From contig NZ_JAMZEB010000002.1 of assembly GCF_024172165.1 (NCBI RefSeq), positions 11,925,501-11,989,500 of the forward strand: DNA of 64,000 bases. The letters are read 5' to 3'. A model generated the notes under the pieces. The model was not told the DNA's origin, did not search any database, and worked only from the letters and a program-made list of their open reading frames with translations. The position numbers were made by a program, and so were the translations under genes. The DNA comes from Nonomuraea thailandensis (GTDB lineage Bacteria > Actinomycetota > Actinomycetes > Streptosporangiales > Streptosporangiaceae). How positions within the stretch are numbered: position 1 is the first letter of the stretch; each line of letters opens with the position of its first letter. Shown here piece by piece: positions 21,557-29,665 of this stretch.

Positions 21557-23504
21557 GCAGCGGCTGGATGCTGGGCTCGCGCCCGCGGAAGTTGCGGAAG
21601 GCGGTCAGCGGGTCGAGGCTGCCGCCCCTGGACAGCAGCTCGCGGCGGAAGTGGTCGCCGTTGGCCCGGGTGAGCCCGCCGTTCTCCTTGAACCACTCCA
21701 CGCTCTCGGCGTCGAGCACCTCGCTCCAGATGTAGGAGTAGTAGCCCGCGCTGTAGCCGCCGGAGAAGATGTGCGCGAAGTAGTTGGTCCGGTAACGCGG
21801 CCTGACCAGCGGGAACGCGATGCCGGCGGCCTCCAGCGCGGTCGCCTCGAACGCCTCGGGGTCGGCCACGGTCTCGCCCGGGGCCAGCTTGTGCCAGGCC
21901 CAGTCGAGCAGCGTGGCGGCGAGGTACTCGACGGTCTTGAAGCCCTGGTTGAACTTCTCGGCCGCCTGCAGCTTCTCCACCAGCTCGGCCGGCATCGGCT
22001 CGCCCGTCTCGTGGTGCTTGGCGTAGTTGGCCAGCACCTCGGGCCAGGTCACCCACATCTCGTTGACCTGCGACGGGTACTCGACGAAGTCGCGGGGCAC
22101 CCTGGTGCCGGACACGCGCGGGAAGCGCACCTGGGAGAAGAGCCCGTGCAGCGCGTGCCCGAACTCGTGGAAGGCCGTGTTCACCTCGTCGTAGGTCAGC
22201 AGCGTCGGCCCCGAGGCCGGCTTGGTGACGTTGAGGTTGTTCATCACCACCGGCCGCTGCCCGAACAGCAGCGACTGGTCGACCAGGTTGTTCATCCACG
22301 CGCCGCCGCGCTTGCTCGGCCTGGCGTACGGGTCGAGCACGAACAGCCCCAGCGGGCTGCCGTCCTCGTCGGACACCTCGAACACGGTCACGTCGGGGTG
22401 GTAACCGGCCAGCTCGGGCCGCTCGGTGAAGGTGATCCCGTACAGCTCGGTGGCCGCGAAGAAGATGCCGTCGCGGTAGACGCGGCCGAGCTCGAAGTAC
22501 GGCCGCATGGCCGCGCCGTCGAAGTCGTAGCGGGTCTGGCGCACCTTCTCGGAGTAGTACGACCAGTCCCACGGCTCGATCGGGAACCCGGCCTGCTCCG
22601 CCAGCGCCTCGGCCTCCCGCCTGGCGTTGCGGACGGCGGGGCCGACGAGCTGGCCGAGCATCTCCTCGACCGCCTCCACGGTCTTGGCCGTCTGGTCGGC
22701 CACCGTGTAGGCCGCGTGCGTGGGGAAGCCGAGCAGCGCCGCCCGCTCGGCCCGCAGCGCCGCCATCGTGGCCGCCACCTCGAAGTTGCCGGGGGCGCGG
22801 CCGACGCTCAGCTCGTACAGGCGGCGGCGCACCTCGCGGTCGGTGAGCTGGGCCAGGCCGGGCTGGCTGGTGAAGTTGAGCAGCGGCAGGACCCACGTGC
22901 CGTCGTCCTGGCGCAGCGACTCGATCTTGGCCTCGTCGAAGCCGTCGAGCTCCTTCGGGTCCGTCACCACCAGCGCCGACTCCGTGGAGGCCTTCAGCAG
23001 GCTCTGCGCGAACCGCGTGGAGAGCTTCGACAGCTCCTCGTTCAGCGCGCGCAGGCGGTCCTGCTCGGGCTCGGACAGGTCGGCCCCGGCCCTGATGAAG
23101 TCGTCGCGGTACTTCTCCAGCAGCCAGGACTCCTCGGCGTCCGCCGTGCTGACCTGCTTGATCCTGGCCCACAGCGCCCGGTTCAGCCGGATGGCGTCGC
23201 CGTGCCGGGTGAGCTGGGGAGAGATCTCCTTCTCGATCTCCATGATGCCGTCGGTCGTGTCGGACGCGGCGACGCTGAAGAAGACCGTGGCCGTGCGGTC
23301 GAGGATCCGGCCCGACCGTTCGAGCGCGGCGATCGTGTTCTCGAACGTCGGAGTCTCGGTGCTGCTCGCGATCGCCTCGACCTCGGCGAGCTGCTCCGCC
23401 ATGCCGCGCTCGAACGCCGGCAGGTAGTGCTCCTCACGGATGTCCGCGAAGGGCGGCAGCTCGTACGGCAGGTCGCTTGGGGCGAAGAACGGGTTCTCGG
23501 CCAA
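21534..23504 (-). CDS. M3 family zinc metallopeptidase (Dcp/oligopeptidase A-like)
   Basis: A 656-aa cytosolic oligopeptidase or dipeptidyl carboxypeptidase. The zinc site is FHEFGHALHG: His446, Glu447, His450, with the third ligand Glu expected about 25 residues later (in RDFVEYPSQVNEMW). The N-terminal domain is helical, as in the M3 fold that encloses short peptides. ATG 23504; a further upstream Met in another frame (23,560) is not used. Its own stop overlaps the convergent NmrA-like gene. It lies beside the tRNA-Gln gene, which is transcribed away from it. No signal peptide was seen. Confidence 0.92.
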   Translation of the reverse strand: MAENPFFAPSDLPYELPPFADIREEHYLPAFERGMAEQLAEVEAIASSTETPTFENTIAALERSGRILDRTATVFFSVAASDTTDGIMEIEKEISPQLTRHGDAIRLNRALWARIKQVSTADAEESWLLEKYRDDFIRAGADLSEPEQDRLRALNEELSKLSTRFAQSLLKASTESALVVTDPKELDGFDEAKIESLRQDDGTWVLPLLNFTSQPGLAQLTDREVRRRLYELSVGRAPGNFEVAATMAALRAERAALLGFPTHAAYTVADQTAKTVEAVEEMLGQLVGPAVRNARREAEALAEQAGFPIEPWDWSYYSEKVRQTRYDFDGAAMRPYFELGRVYRDGIFFAATELYGITFTERPELAGYHPDVTVFEVSDEDGSPLGLFVLDPYARPSKRGGAWMNNLVDQSLLFGQRPVVMNNLNVTKPASGPTLLTYDEVNTAFHEFGHALHGLFSQVRFPRVSGTRVPRDFVEYPSQVNEMWVTWPEVLANYAKHHETGEPMPAELVEKLQAAEKFNQGFKTVEYLAATLLDWAWHKLAPGETVADPEAFEATALEAAGIAFPLVRPRYRTNYFAHIFSGGYSAGYYSYIWSEVLDAESVEWFKENGGLTRANGDHFRRELLSRGGSLDPLTAFRNFRGREPSIQPLLKRRGLD

Positions 23505-23668
23505 CGCTCGGGCTCCTCCACGTGGTGTTTTGTCCCCTTCAGCTTGGCACGACCGGGCACGTGGTGGGGGCTCCGGAGGACGGGTCGGCTAATCGTTTTG
23601 GTCTTAGCCCCGGAGCTGGGCTATTCTTTCGGACGTCGCCAAAGCGCTCCGCGAGGAGATCGCAGCGG

Positions 23669-23740
23669 TGGGGTATGGTGTAATTGGCAGCACGACTGAT
23701 TCTGGTTCAGTTAGTCTAGGTTCGAGTCCTGGTACCCCAG
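23669..23740 (+). tRNA. tRNA-Gln (CUG anticodon)
   Basis: A 72-base cloverleaf: acceptor TGGGGTA (23669-23675) with TACCCCA (23733-23739), discriminator G 23740; anticodon stem ACTGA/TCAGT around loop with CTG at 23702-23704; T loop GGTTCGAGTCC. CCA is not encoded. Followed by a strong terminator. Confidence 0.97.
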
Positions 23741-23746
23741 CATTTC

Positions 23747-23779
23747 AACGGATGTCTCCTTCGGAGATGTCCGTTTTTT
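23747..23779 (+). terminator. tRNA-Gln terminator
   Basis: A 14-bp stem with two G-U pairs (23747-23759 with 23763-23775) and loop TTC, followed by a T run. The T run includes the last bases of the convergent hydrolase gene's stop codon (23778-23780). Confidence 0.9.
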
Positions 23780-24701
23780 ATTTCGCGAGCCCGTCGAGGA
23801 TTTTTGTGATCTCCGCGTAGGCCCTGCGCGTCGGCGCGTGCGGCGTCTTCACCGTGAACACCTCGAACTTGTTGCCCGGCGTCGCCTCGTCCGCCTCCCT
23901 GATCATGCGATCCTGCAGGGCCGGCGGGATCACCCGGTCCAGCGACTGCCTCACGTACACCCGCGGCACCCGCCCCCAGGCGTCCCTGCGGCCACGGGCG
24001 TCCGCGCTCGACACCTCCAGGCTCTCGTCCGGCAGCGACGAGTTGAGCAGCGCCAGGAACTCCCCCTCGGTGCCCTCGGCCATGAACGCCGCCTTGGCCG
24101 CGTCCAGGAACTTCCTGTCGTTCGTGCGCCAGTTGATCCGGACCGCCTTGAGCACCCGCGGGTCCCCGATGACGCCCGGCAGGATGGCGGCGCCCAGGCT
24201 CGTCCTGCCCTCCGGCGTCTCCAGGTACTCGGCGGGGGAGCGCAGCTTGGTGCAGCAGTAGGCGCCGATGTAGACGAGACGGTCGATCAGGTGGGGCACC
24301 GCGTCGGCGGCCTTGGTGACGGTCGAGCCGCCCAGGCTGCCGCCCACGAGGATCACCGGGCCGTACCGGGCGGCCCTGCGCACCACGTCCACCGTGGCCT
24401 CGACGTAGTCGTCCAGCGTCACCCCGGCCATGGGGGAGGGGAGCGCGGCCAGCTCGGCCAGGTCCTGCGGAGCCTGGTAGGCCATATGGAGCTGGTCCTC
24501 GGGGCCGTGGCCCGGCAGGCTCACGCCCACGGTCCGGTGGCCGCGCAGCGTCAGCTCCGCGTCACCGCTGGCCACGCCGTTCGAGCCGGTCACGAAGACG
24601 AACGTGGTCACCTCCTTCCGCTTGGTCACGGACGTGGCGGCGGCTCCCGCGCCGGCGGCGGTCGCGAGCTGGAAAGCGGTTCTGCGAGTCAGATCGGTCA
24701 T
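23778..24701 (-). CDS. Alpha/beta hydrolase with putative Tat signal
   Basis: A 307-aa alpha/beta-hydrolase-fold protein. The N-terminus TDLTRRTAFQLATAAGAGAAAT has a twin-Arg followed by a hydrophobic stretch, so export by the Tat system is likely. The nucleophile elbow is VGGSLGGST (Ser near residue 122); the oxyanion region FVTGSNG and the final His in VKTPHAPTRR complete a plausible triad. Similar proteins include esterases of the salicylate/pyrethroid hydrolase type; substrate unknown. Start is ATG 24701; the longer frame to 24737 would put 12 residues ahead of the signal. Divergent from a two-component system. Confidence 0.82.
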   Translation of the reverse strand: MTDLTRRTAFQLATAAGAGAAATSVTKRKEVTTFVFVTGSNGVASGDAELTLRGHRTVGVSLPGHGPEDQLHMAYQAPQDLAELAALPSPMAGVTLDDYVEATVDVVRRAARYGPVILVGGSLGGSTVTKAADAVPHLIDRLVYIGAYCCTKLRSPAEYLETPEGRTSLGAAILPGVIGDPRVLKAVRINWRTNDRKFLDAAKAAFMAEGTEGEFLALLNSSLPDESLEVSSADARGRRDAWGRVPRVYVRQSLDRVIPPALQDRMIREADEATPGNKFEVFTVKTPHAPTRRAYAEITKILDGLAK

Positions 24702-24757
24702 GCCTCGATGCTCGCCGAGGCCGCATGCGGGCCACATCGCCCGTCAGGGCGGAGAAG

Positions 24758-24793
24758 CGGTTGACGGCGGCCATCCACCGATCGGTTGACGGC
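24758..24793 (+). promoter_or_regulatory. Direct repeats before the histidine kinase
   Basis: CGGTTGACGGC is repeated exactly at 24758-24768 and 24783-24793, 25 bp apart, in the divergent region. TTGAC within each could also act as a -35 element. A palindrome CCGCATGCGG sits at 24721-24730. These are candidate binding sites for the LuxR-type regulator encoded just downstream. Confidence 0.4.
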
Positions 24794-24810
24794 ATGCCAG
24801 GCTTGGGGGC

Positions 24811-26052
24811 ATGAGCTGGATCGACGGGCGCGAGAGGTGGGTCCACGCGGCGCTGGCGTACGCGCTGCTCGCCGTCTCCGCGATCGCGGCGGCCTGGCAG
24901 GGCGCAGGGACAGGAACAGGGACAGGCACGGGCACGGGTACAGGCACGGGGCCCGGCGGGGGCGTGGGGGCGCTCTGGGCCGGGGTGCCGTGGCCGGTGC
25001 CGGCCCTGGCGGCGGCCGTGTGGCTGGCTCCCGTTCCCTGGCTCCACCGGCGCCGCGACACGCACAGGGCGCTCGTCGTGGCCCACTACCTCCTGCTCGT
25101 GGCCCTCGCCGGGGCGCTGGCCGTCAAGAGCCCGGCCTTCGTCCTGTTCGTCTCGGCCGGTTACCCGCTGGCCATCGCGATGCTCCCGGGCCGTCTCGTC
25201 ATGGCCGGCGTCACGCTCACCGCGCTCGTCAACGTGACCACCCAGGCGGGCCCCGGAGCCGGGACGACCCTGCTCACCGTCATGGCCGGCGTGGCCGTGC
25301 CGCTGGTCGCGGCCGGCTGGTACGTCTCCGCCGAGCACGACAGGCGCCGCCGCCTCGTCGAGCGCCTGCGCGCCGCGATGGAGGAGAACGCCGAGCTCAA
25401 CACCAGGCTCCTCGACCAGGCCCGGCGGGCGGGCGTGCTGGACGAGCGGCACCGCGTGGCCGGCGAGATCCACGACACGCTCGCGCAGGACCTCGTCGCG
25501 CTGATCGGCCAGCTCTCCGCCGCCGACCGCGCTCCGCACGAGGACACCCGCCGCCGCCACCTCGACCGGGCGGCCGAGCTGGCCCGCCGCGGCCTGTCCG
25601 AGACGCGTAGATCCGTACGAGCCCTGCGGCCCGAGGCGCTGGAGGACACGGGGCTGCCGGACGCGGTCGGCCGCATGGCCGGGTCGTGGGCGGAGGCGGC
25701 CGGCGTGGACCTCCGGCTCGAAGTCACCGGCACCCCGGTCGCGCTGGCCGCCGAGGTGGAGGCGGCGCTGTTCCGCGTGGCGCAGGAGGCCCTGGCGAAC
25801 GTGGCGAAGCACGCGGGGGCTACCAGGACGGCCCTCACCCTGTCGTACACGGACGAAACTGTCCTTCTTGATGTCCGAGACGACGGGACGGGCTTCGACC
25901 CGCAGCGGCCCGCTGACGGCTTCGGGCTGGACGGCATGCGGCAGCGGGCCCGCAGCGTGGGCGGCACCCTGGAGATCGAGTCGGAGCCGGGCCAGGGCAC
26001 CACCGTCGCCGCCGCCGTCCCCGCCATCCCGAACGATGAGAGGCTGGACTGA
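24811..26052 (+). CDS. Sensor histidine kinase, NarL-type (HisKA_3)
   Basis: A 413-aa membrane kinase. The N-terminal sensor has several hydrophobic segments (about residues 10-165: ALAYALLAVSAIAAAW, then WPVPALAAAVWLAPV, LLLVALAGALAVKS, LVMAGVTLTALVNV), consistent with five or six helices and no large outer domain. A Gly-Thr repeat (about residues 33-47) follows the first helix. The phosphoacceptor His221 is in EIHDTLAQDLVAL; HATPase motifs are NVAKHAGAT and VRDDGTGFDP, GFGLDGMRQRA. The signal is unknown. Its stop shares one base with the regulator start (TGATG), so the pair is coupled. Confidence 0.93.
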   Translation: MSWIDGRERWVHAALAYALLAVSAIAAAWQGAGTGTGTGTGTGTGTGPGGGVGALWAGVPWPVPALAAAVWLAPVPWLHRRRDTHRALVVAHYLLLVALAGALAVKSPAFVLFVSAGYPLAIAMLPGRLVMAGVTLTALVNVTTQAGPGAGTTLLTVMAGVAVPLVAAGWYVSAEHDRRRRLVERLRAAMEENAELNTRLLDQARRAGVLDERHRVAGEIHDTLAQDLVALIGQLSAADRAPHEDTRRRHLDRAAELARRGLSETRRSVRALRPEALEDTGLPDAVGRMAGSWAEAAGVDLRLEVTGTPVALAAEVEAALFRVAQEALANVAKHAGATRTALTLSYTDETVLLDVRDDGTGFDPQRPADGFGLDGMRQRARSVGGTLEIESEPGQGTTVAAAVPAIPNDERLD

Positions 26053-26663
26053 TGCCACTGCGCCTGCTGATCGCCGACGACCACCCGATCGTGCGTGACG
26101 GCCTGCGGGCGGCACTCGGCGGGGAGCCCGACCTGGAGATCGTCGGCGAGGCGGCCGACGGGGCGGAGGCCGTGCGCCTGGCCTCCGAGCTCGCCCCCGA
26201 CGTCGTGCTCATGGACCTGCGCATGCCGGGCCTCGACGGGGTGAGCGCCATCCGCCTGCTCAGCGGCACCGGGCCGCGGGTGCTGGTGCTGACCACGTTC
26301 GACACCGACGTGCTGCCGGCACTCGAGGCGGGCGCCGCCGGCTACCTGCTCAAGGACGCTCCGCCGCAGGAGCTGGCCGCCGCCGTCCGGGCCGTCCACC
26401 GCGGCGAGACCGTGCTCGCCCCGGCCGTGGCGGGGCGGCTGGCCGACCACCTGCGCAGGCCCGCCAGGGGGAAGCTGAGCAAGCGGGAGCTGGAGGTGCT
26501 GCGCCTGGTGGCCGGCGGGGCCACGAACAAGGAGGCGGCGGCGGGCCTGTTCATCAGCGAGGCCAGCGTCAAGACGCACCTGCTGCACATCTACGCCAAG
26601 CTCGACGTGCGCGACCGCGCCGCCGCGGTCGCCGAGGCCTTCCGCAGGGGGCTGCTCGGCTGA
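26052..26663 (+). CDS. NarL/FixJ-family response regulator
   Basis: A 203-aa two-domain regulator. The receiver (1-120) has the acidic pocket DDHP, phosphoacceptor Asp55 in VVLMDLRMPG, and Lys near 102 in YLLKDAPP. The LuxR-type helix-turn-helix (about 140-200) is LSKRELEVLRLVAGGATNKEA then SEASVKTHLLHIYAKL. It partners the kinase upstream. Direct repeats at 24758 and 24783 may be its sites. Targets probably include the divergent Tat-exported hydrolase, by proximity only. Confidence 0.94.
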   Translation: MPLRLLIADDHPIVRDGLRAALGGEPDLEIVGEAADGAEAVRLASELAPDVVLMDLRMPGLDGVSAIRLLSGTGPRVLVLTTFDTDVLPALEAGAAGYLLKDAPPQELAAAVRAVHRGETVLAPAVAGRLADHLRRPARGKLSKRELEVLRLVAGGATNKEAAAGLFISEASVKTHLLHIYAKLDVRDRAAAVAEAFRRGLLG

Positions 26664-26684
26664 TCTGGTGGGCGGATAAGCGGT

Positions 26685-26713
26685 TTGGTGTGGTCTTCCG
26701 GGTGCGGTAGAGT
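26685..26713 (+). promoter_or_regulatory. Promoter of the tRNA-Glu pair
   Basis: TTGGTG (26685-26690), 17-bp spacer, TAGAGT (26708-26713). Start of transcription would be near 26720, about 38 bases before the first tRNA. Confidence 0.75.
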
Positions 26714-26757
26714 TACCTGCGTTGCCGGGGAGGCCCGGCAACGCAGCTTGTGGGCAA

Positions 26758-26830
26758 GGTCCCGTCGTCTAGTGGCCCAGGACGCCGCCCTCTCAAGGCG
26801 GTAGCGCCGGTTCGAATCCGGTCGGGACTA
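26758..26830 (+). tRNA. tRNA-Glu (CUC anticodon), copy 1
   Basis: A 73-base cloverleaf: acceptor GGTCCCG with CGGGACT (terminal G-U), discriminator A; anticodon CTC at 26792-26794 in the stem CCGCC/GGCGG; T loop GGTTCGAATCC. It is followed directly by CCA (26831-26833). Confidence 0.97.
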
Positions 26831-26851
26831 CCACTGCCACAAGCCCGCAAA

Positions 26852-26924
26852 GGTCCCGTCGTCTAGTGGCCCAGGACGCCGCCCTCTCAAGGCGGTAGCG
26901 CCGGTTCGAATCCGGTCGGGACTA
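26852..26924 (+). tRNA. tRNA-Glu (CUC anticodon), copy 2
   Basis: Identical to copy 1 over all 73 bases, 21 bases downstream, but followed by CGT, so CCA is not encoded. The pair shares one promoter and one terminator. Confidence 0.97.
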
Positions 26925-26926
26925 CG

Positions 26927-26954
26927 TGCTCTTCTCTCTGAGAAGAGCATTTTT
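26927..26954 (+). terminator. Terminator of the tRNA-Glu pair
   Basis: Perfect 10-bp stem TGCTCTTCTC (26927-26936) with GAGAAGAGCA (26940-26949), loop TCT, then five T. Confidence 0.95.
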
Positions 26955-27077
26955 GCGTTCTACGGCAAGCGGTGGGCGACGCCACCCGCCGCACCTGGCC
27001 GGGCCCCGTCCAGGGAGACGCTCCGCCGGTTCACTCGCTGGTCGCCGTTACGCGCGCCCTGTTGACCGATGAAGTCG

Positions 27078-27110
27078 AAAACGCCCCCACCGCGATGGTG
27101 GGGGCGTTTT
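27078..27110. terminator. Bidirectional intrinsic terminator
   Basis: Perfect 14-bp stem (AAAACGCCCCCACC 27078-27091 with 27097-27110), loop GCGAT, flanked by A and T runs on both sides. It ends the leftward acidic-protein gene eight bases after its stop, and would also stop rightward read-through. Bases 26955-27077 hold nothing else recognisable. Confidence 0.95.
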
Positions 27111-27118
27111 CTGTGACG

Positions 27119-28828
27119 TCAGACCGAGCGGGCCTTGAACAGGGCCCTGCGGGCAGCCTTGGCGACCTGTTTGTCCGGGTGGACCTGGGAGATGAGGTCG
27201 AGCAGCTCCTCCACGTGCGCGTGGGGGATCTTCCAGATCACTTCCAGCAGGTTGTTGACCATCTCGGGGCCGATGTCGCGCAGGCTGCTCACGAACTCCG
27301 AGCGGCCCAGCCCGGCCGAGATCGTCCACATGTCGAGGATGAGCCAGTGCGTGTCGTCCGGCGTCGGCTCGGGCGCGCCCTCCACCTCCAGCTGGCTCAG
27401 GTGCGTGGCCGCGTACGGGCGCAGCGACGGCTGCTTGAGCGCCGCCTGCCAGGCCGGGACGGCGGCCTCGCCCAGCGTGCCGACGACGCTGGCCGCCTGC
27501 ACCCTGATCAGCGCGTCGCTGTCGTCCTCCGCCGCCGCCTCCAGCAGCTCCTCGGCGGCCTTGCCGGGCTCGCGGAGCTGCATCCAGGCCGCGAACTCGG
27601 CGTCGGCCTCCTCCTCGGGCAGCTCGGCGCTCAGCGCGAGCAGCTCGTGGGCGGTCATGGACTCGATGGCGGGCCGCGCGTCGACCTCGATGTCGGCGTC
27701 GTCGACGAGGTGGACGACGCCTTCGGTGCCGAGCGGCGTGAGGCGGACGGTCTCGCCGTCGAGCTCGATCATGCCGTAGCCGATCAGCCAGTCGATCGCG
27801 GGCGCGAGCGGGTCGCCCGCCGCCTCCCACGCGTCGGAGCCCAGCTCGTCGAGGTCGGCCGCCGCCTCCGCGAGGTCCCGCGCCAGGTCGGCGCGCTCGC
27901 GCGAGCCGCCCGCCAGCAGCAGCCGGATGAGCATCCCCCGCGTCAGGCCCGCCAGGGCCATGGTGAGGTCGTCGTCCTCCAGCTCGGGGTCGCCGTAGTC
28001 GACCGAGTGCAGCCCCAGCATCCAGGCGTCGAGCACGTCCTCGTCGTCGTCGAACGGCCACTCCGCGGTGTCGTCCTGGACGGCCACCGTGCCGGCCTCG
28101 CCCGGCTCGAGGAACTCGAGGTCCACGGCGAGGTTCCAGATGTTCCAGAGCTGGGGGACGGCCTCGGCGACGGGGCCGTCGGTCTCCGGCCTGGGCAGCC
28201 CGGTGGCCGCCAGCGCCTCCTCGACCTCGGCGTCGGTGAGCAGCGTCTCCTCGCCCACCTTGCGGCCCGAGCCCACCCAGACGGCCAGATCGCGGGCCTT
28301 GGCGATCAGCGGCGCCTGGCGGGCCGCCTGCGCCAGCTCGGAGTCGGGCCGCAGCCTGATCGTGTCGAGCTCGGCCAGCTCGTCGGCGAACGGCTCGAAG
28401 TCGCCCAGGTCGCCGGCCTCGTCCTCCTCGTCGTCGCCCTCGGTGTCGTCGAGCAGCTCCTCCATGAGATCGACGAACTCGTCCTCGACGTCGTCCAGCT
28501 CTGCCTGCAGATCGGCGAGGCTGTCCGAGCCCTGGTTCAGCCGGCCGGTCTGGGAGAGGAACGTCAGGTACGCGTCCACGGCCGGGAGCATCCCGTCGGC
28601 GGCGGCGTCGGGATCCTCCACGACCTTGGGCATGCGGTCGAGCAGCAGGTTACGCAGGTCGGCGCGCTTCCACGTGCCGAGGTCCTGCGAGAAGGCGAGA
28701 CGGTGCCACAGAGCGGCTGGTCCCACGAGCTCGGGGTCGCTTCCGGGGGCGTTCGCACGCGCCCACATGATGAACTCTTCGAGCAGGGGTCGCAGCTCAG
28801 TGGCGGCTACCTCGATGCGATCTGTCAC
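27119..28828 (-). CDS. Conserved-looking acidic protein with HEAT-like C-terminus
   Basis: A 569-aa soluble, strongly acidic protein; I do not recognise a named family. Residues 1-130 are helical; about 130-150 is an Asp/Glu tract (LLDDTEGDDEEDEAGDLGD); the middle (about 160-400) contains winged-helix-like elements (DWLIGYGMIELDGETVRLTPLG). The last ~130 residues form helical pairs that look like HEAT repeats (DALIRVQAASVVGTLGEAAVPAW). It may be a scaffold or a protein-binding regulator. Start GTG 28828. It is a single-gene unit with its own terminator, between tRNA-Glu and ndgR. Codon use is ordinary for the window. Confidence 0.8.
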   Translation of the reverse strand: MTDRIEVAATELRPLLEEFIMWARANAPGSDPELVGPAALWHRLAFSQDLGTWKRADLRNLLLDRMPKVVEDPDAAADGMLPAVDAYLTFLSQTGRLNQGSDSLADLQAELDDVEDEFVDLMEELLDDTEGDDEEDEAGDLGDFEPFADELAELDTIRLRPDSELAQAARQAPLIAKARDLAVWVGSGRKVGEETLLTDAEVEEALAATGLPRPETDGPVAEAVPQLWNIWNLAVDLEFLEPGEAGTVAVQDDTAEWPFDDDEDVLDAWMLGLHSVDYGDPELEDDDLTMALAGLTRGMLIRLLLAGGSRERADLARDLAEAAADLDELGSDAWEAAGDPLAPAIDWLIGYGMIELDGETVRLTPLGTEGVVHLVDDADIEVDARPAIESMTAHELLALSAELPEEEADAEFAAWMQLREPGKAAEELLEAAAEDDSDALIRVQAASVVGTLGEAAVPAWQAALKQPSLRPYAATHLSQLEVEGAPEPTPDDTHWLILDMWTISAGLGRSEFVSSLRDIGPEMVNNLLEVIWKIPHAHVEELLDLISQVHPDKQVAKAARRALFKARSV

Positions 28829-28886
28829 GCACTCAGGCTAGTGCGCCGGGGAGGCAGTCGGCTCCCCAAATACATCCTTTTCCCGA

Positions 28887-29603
28887 TCATGACGTGCGGC
28901 GCATCGCCTCCGTGATGCGCTCGGCGGCCGCCATGACGGGCACCGCGTGGAGCCTTCCCGGCGCCCGGGTGAGCCGCTCTATGGGGCCGGAGACGGACAC
29001 GGCCGCGATCACCTTTCCGCCGCTGCCCCTTATCGGCGCCGACACGCTCGCCACCCCCTGCTCCCGCTCGCCGACGCTGTGGGCCCAGCCCCGGCGCCGG
29101 ACGGAGGCGAGCGTCGCGGCGGTGAACTTGGCGCCGCGCAACCCGCGGTGCAACCTGTCGGGCTCCTCCCAGGCCAGCAATATCTGCGCCGCCGAACCGG
29201 CCGACATGGGCAGCGCGGAGCCCACGGGAACGGTGTCGCGCAAGCCGCTGGCCCGCTCGGCGGCGGCCACGCAGACACGTTCGTCACCCTGGCGGCGGTA
29301 GAGTTGCGCACTCTCCCCGGTGAGGTCCCTGAGCTGCATCAAGACCGGTGCGGCCACCGCCAGCAGCCGGTCCTCACCGGCCGCGGTGGACAACTCCGAC
29401 AGCCGCGGGCCGAGCACGAACCGGCCCTGTGTGTCCCGGCTCACGATGCGGTGGTGCTCAAGAGCGACGGCCAGCCGGTGGGCAGTGGGTCGGGCCAGGC
29501 CGGTGGCCTGGACGAGCTGCGCCAGTGAAGCGGGTCCCGCTTCCAGGGCATTGAGTACAAGAACTGCCTTGTCGAGTACTCCGACTCCGCTAGAGTTGTC
29601 CAT
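28887..29603 (-). CDS. ndgR: IclR-family regulator of leucine genes
   Basis: A 238-aa IclR-type repressor/activator, orthologous by sequence and position to NdgR of Streptomyces and LtbR of Corynebacterium, which control leuCD and other amino acid genes. The N-terminal winged helix starts MDNSSGVGVLDKAVLVLNAL with recognition region GLARPTAHRLAVALEHHRIV; the effector domain (about 75-238) contains LRDTVPVGSALPMSAGSAAQ and SAPIRGSGGKVIAAVSVSGP. Start is ATG 29603, not the longer frame to 29639. The -10 box lies six bases from the ATG, so it is probably leaderless, and a dyad sits within its promoter (autoregulation). Confidence 0.95.
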   Translation of the reverse strand: MDNSSGVGVLDKAVLVLNALEAGPASLAQLVQATGLARPTAHRLAVALEHHRIVSRDTQGRFVLGPRLSELSTAAGEDRLLAVAAPVLMQLRDLTGESAQLYRRQGDERVCVAAAERASGLRDTVPVGSALPMSAGSAAQILLAWEEPDRLHRGLRGAKFTAATLASVRRRGWAHSVGEREQGVASVSAPIRGSGGKVIAAVSVSGPIERLTRAPGRLHAVPVMAAAERITEAMRRTS

Positions 29604-29609
29604 ACACCG

Positions 29610-29639
29610 ATACTGCAGTCTCGACATATGAGAAAGCAA
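29610..29639 (-). promoter_or_regulatory. ndgR promoter with embedded TCTC-N7-GAGA dyad
   Basis: On the minus strand: -35 TTGCTT (29639-29634), 18-bp spacer, -10 CAGTAT (29615-29610), six bases to the ndgR ATG. The dyad TCTC (29619-29622) with GAGA (29630-29633) lies in the spacer, also 33 bp upstream of leuC. IclR-family proteins bind such short dyads, so NdgR likely represses itself and regulates leuCD here. Confidence 0.6.
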
Positions 29640-29665
29640 GTCGGAGGATTCTCAAGGAGGAGATC

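Noticed and set aside
23669..23779. tRNA-Gln as phage or island attachment site
   Set aside because: No integrase, no repeated tRNA 3-prime end downstream, and neighbouring genes are housekeeping.
26758..26924. Direct repeats flanking a mobile element
   Set aside because: Each copy is a complete tRNA-Glu with shared promoter and terminator, and only 21 bp lie between.
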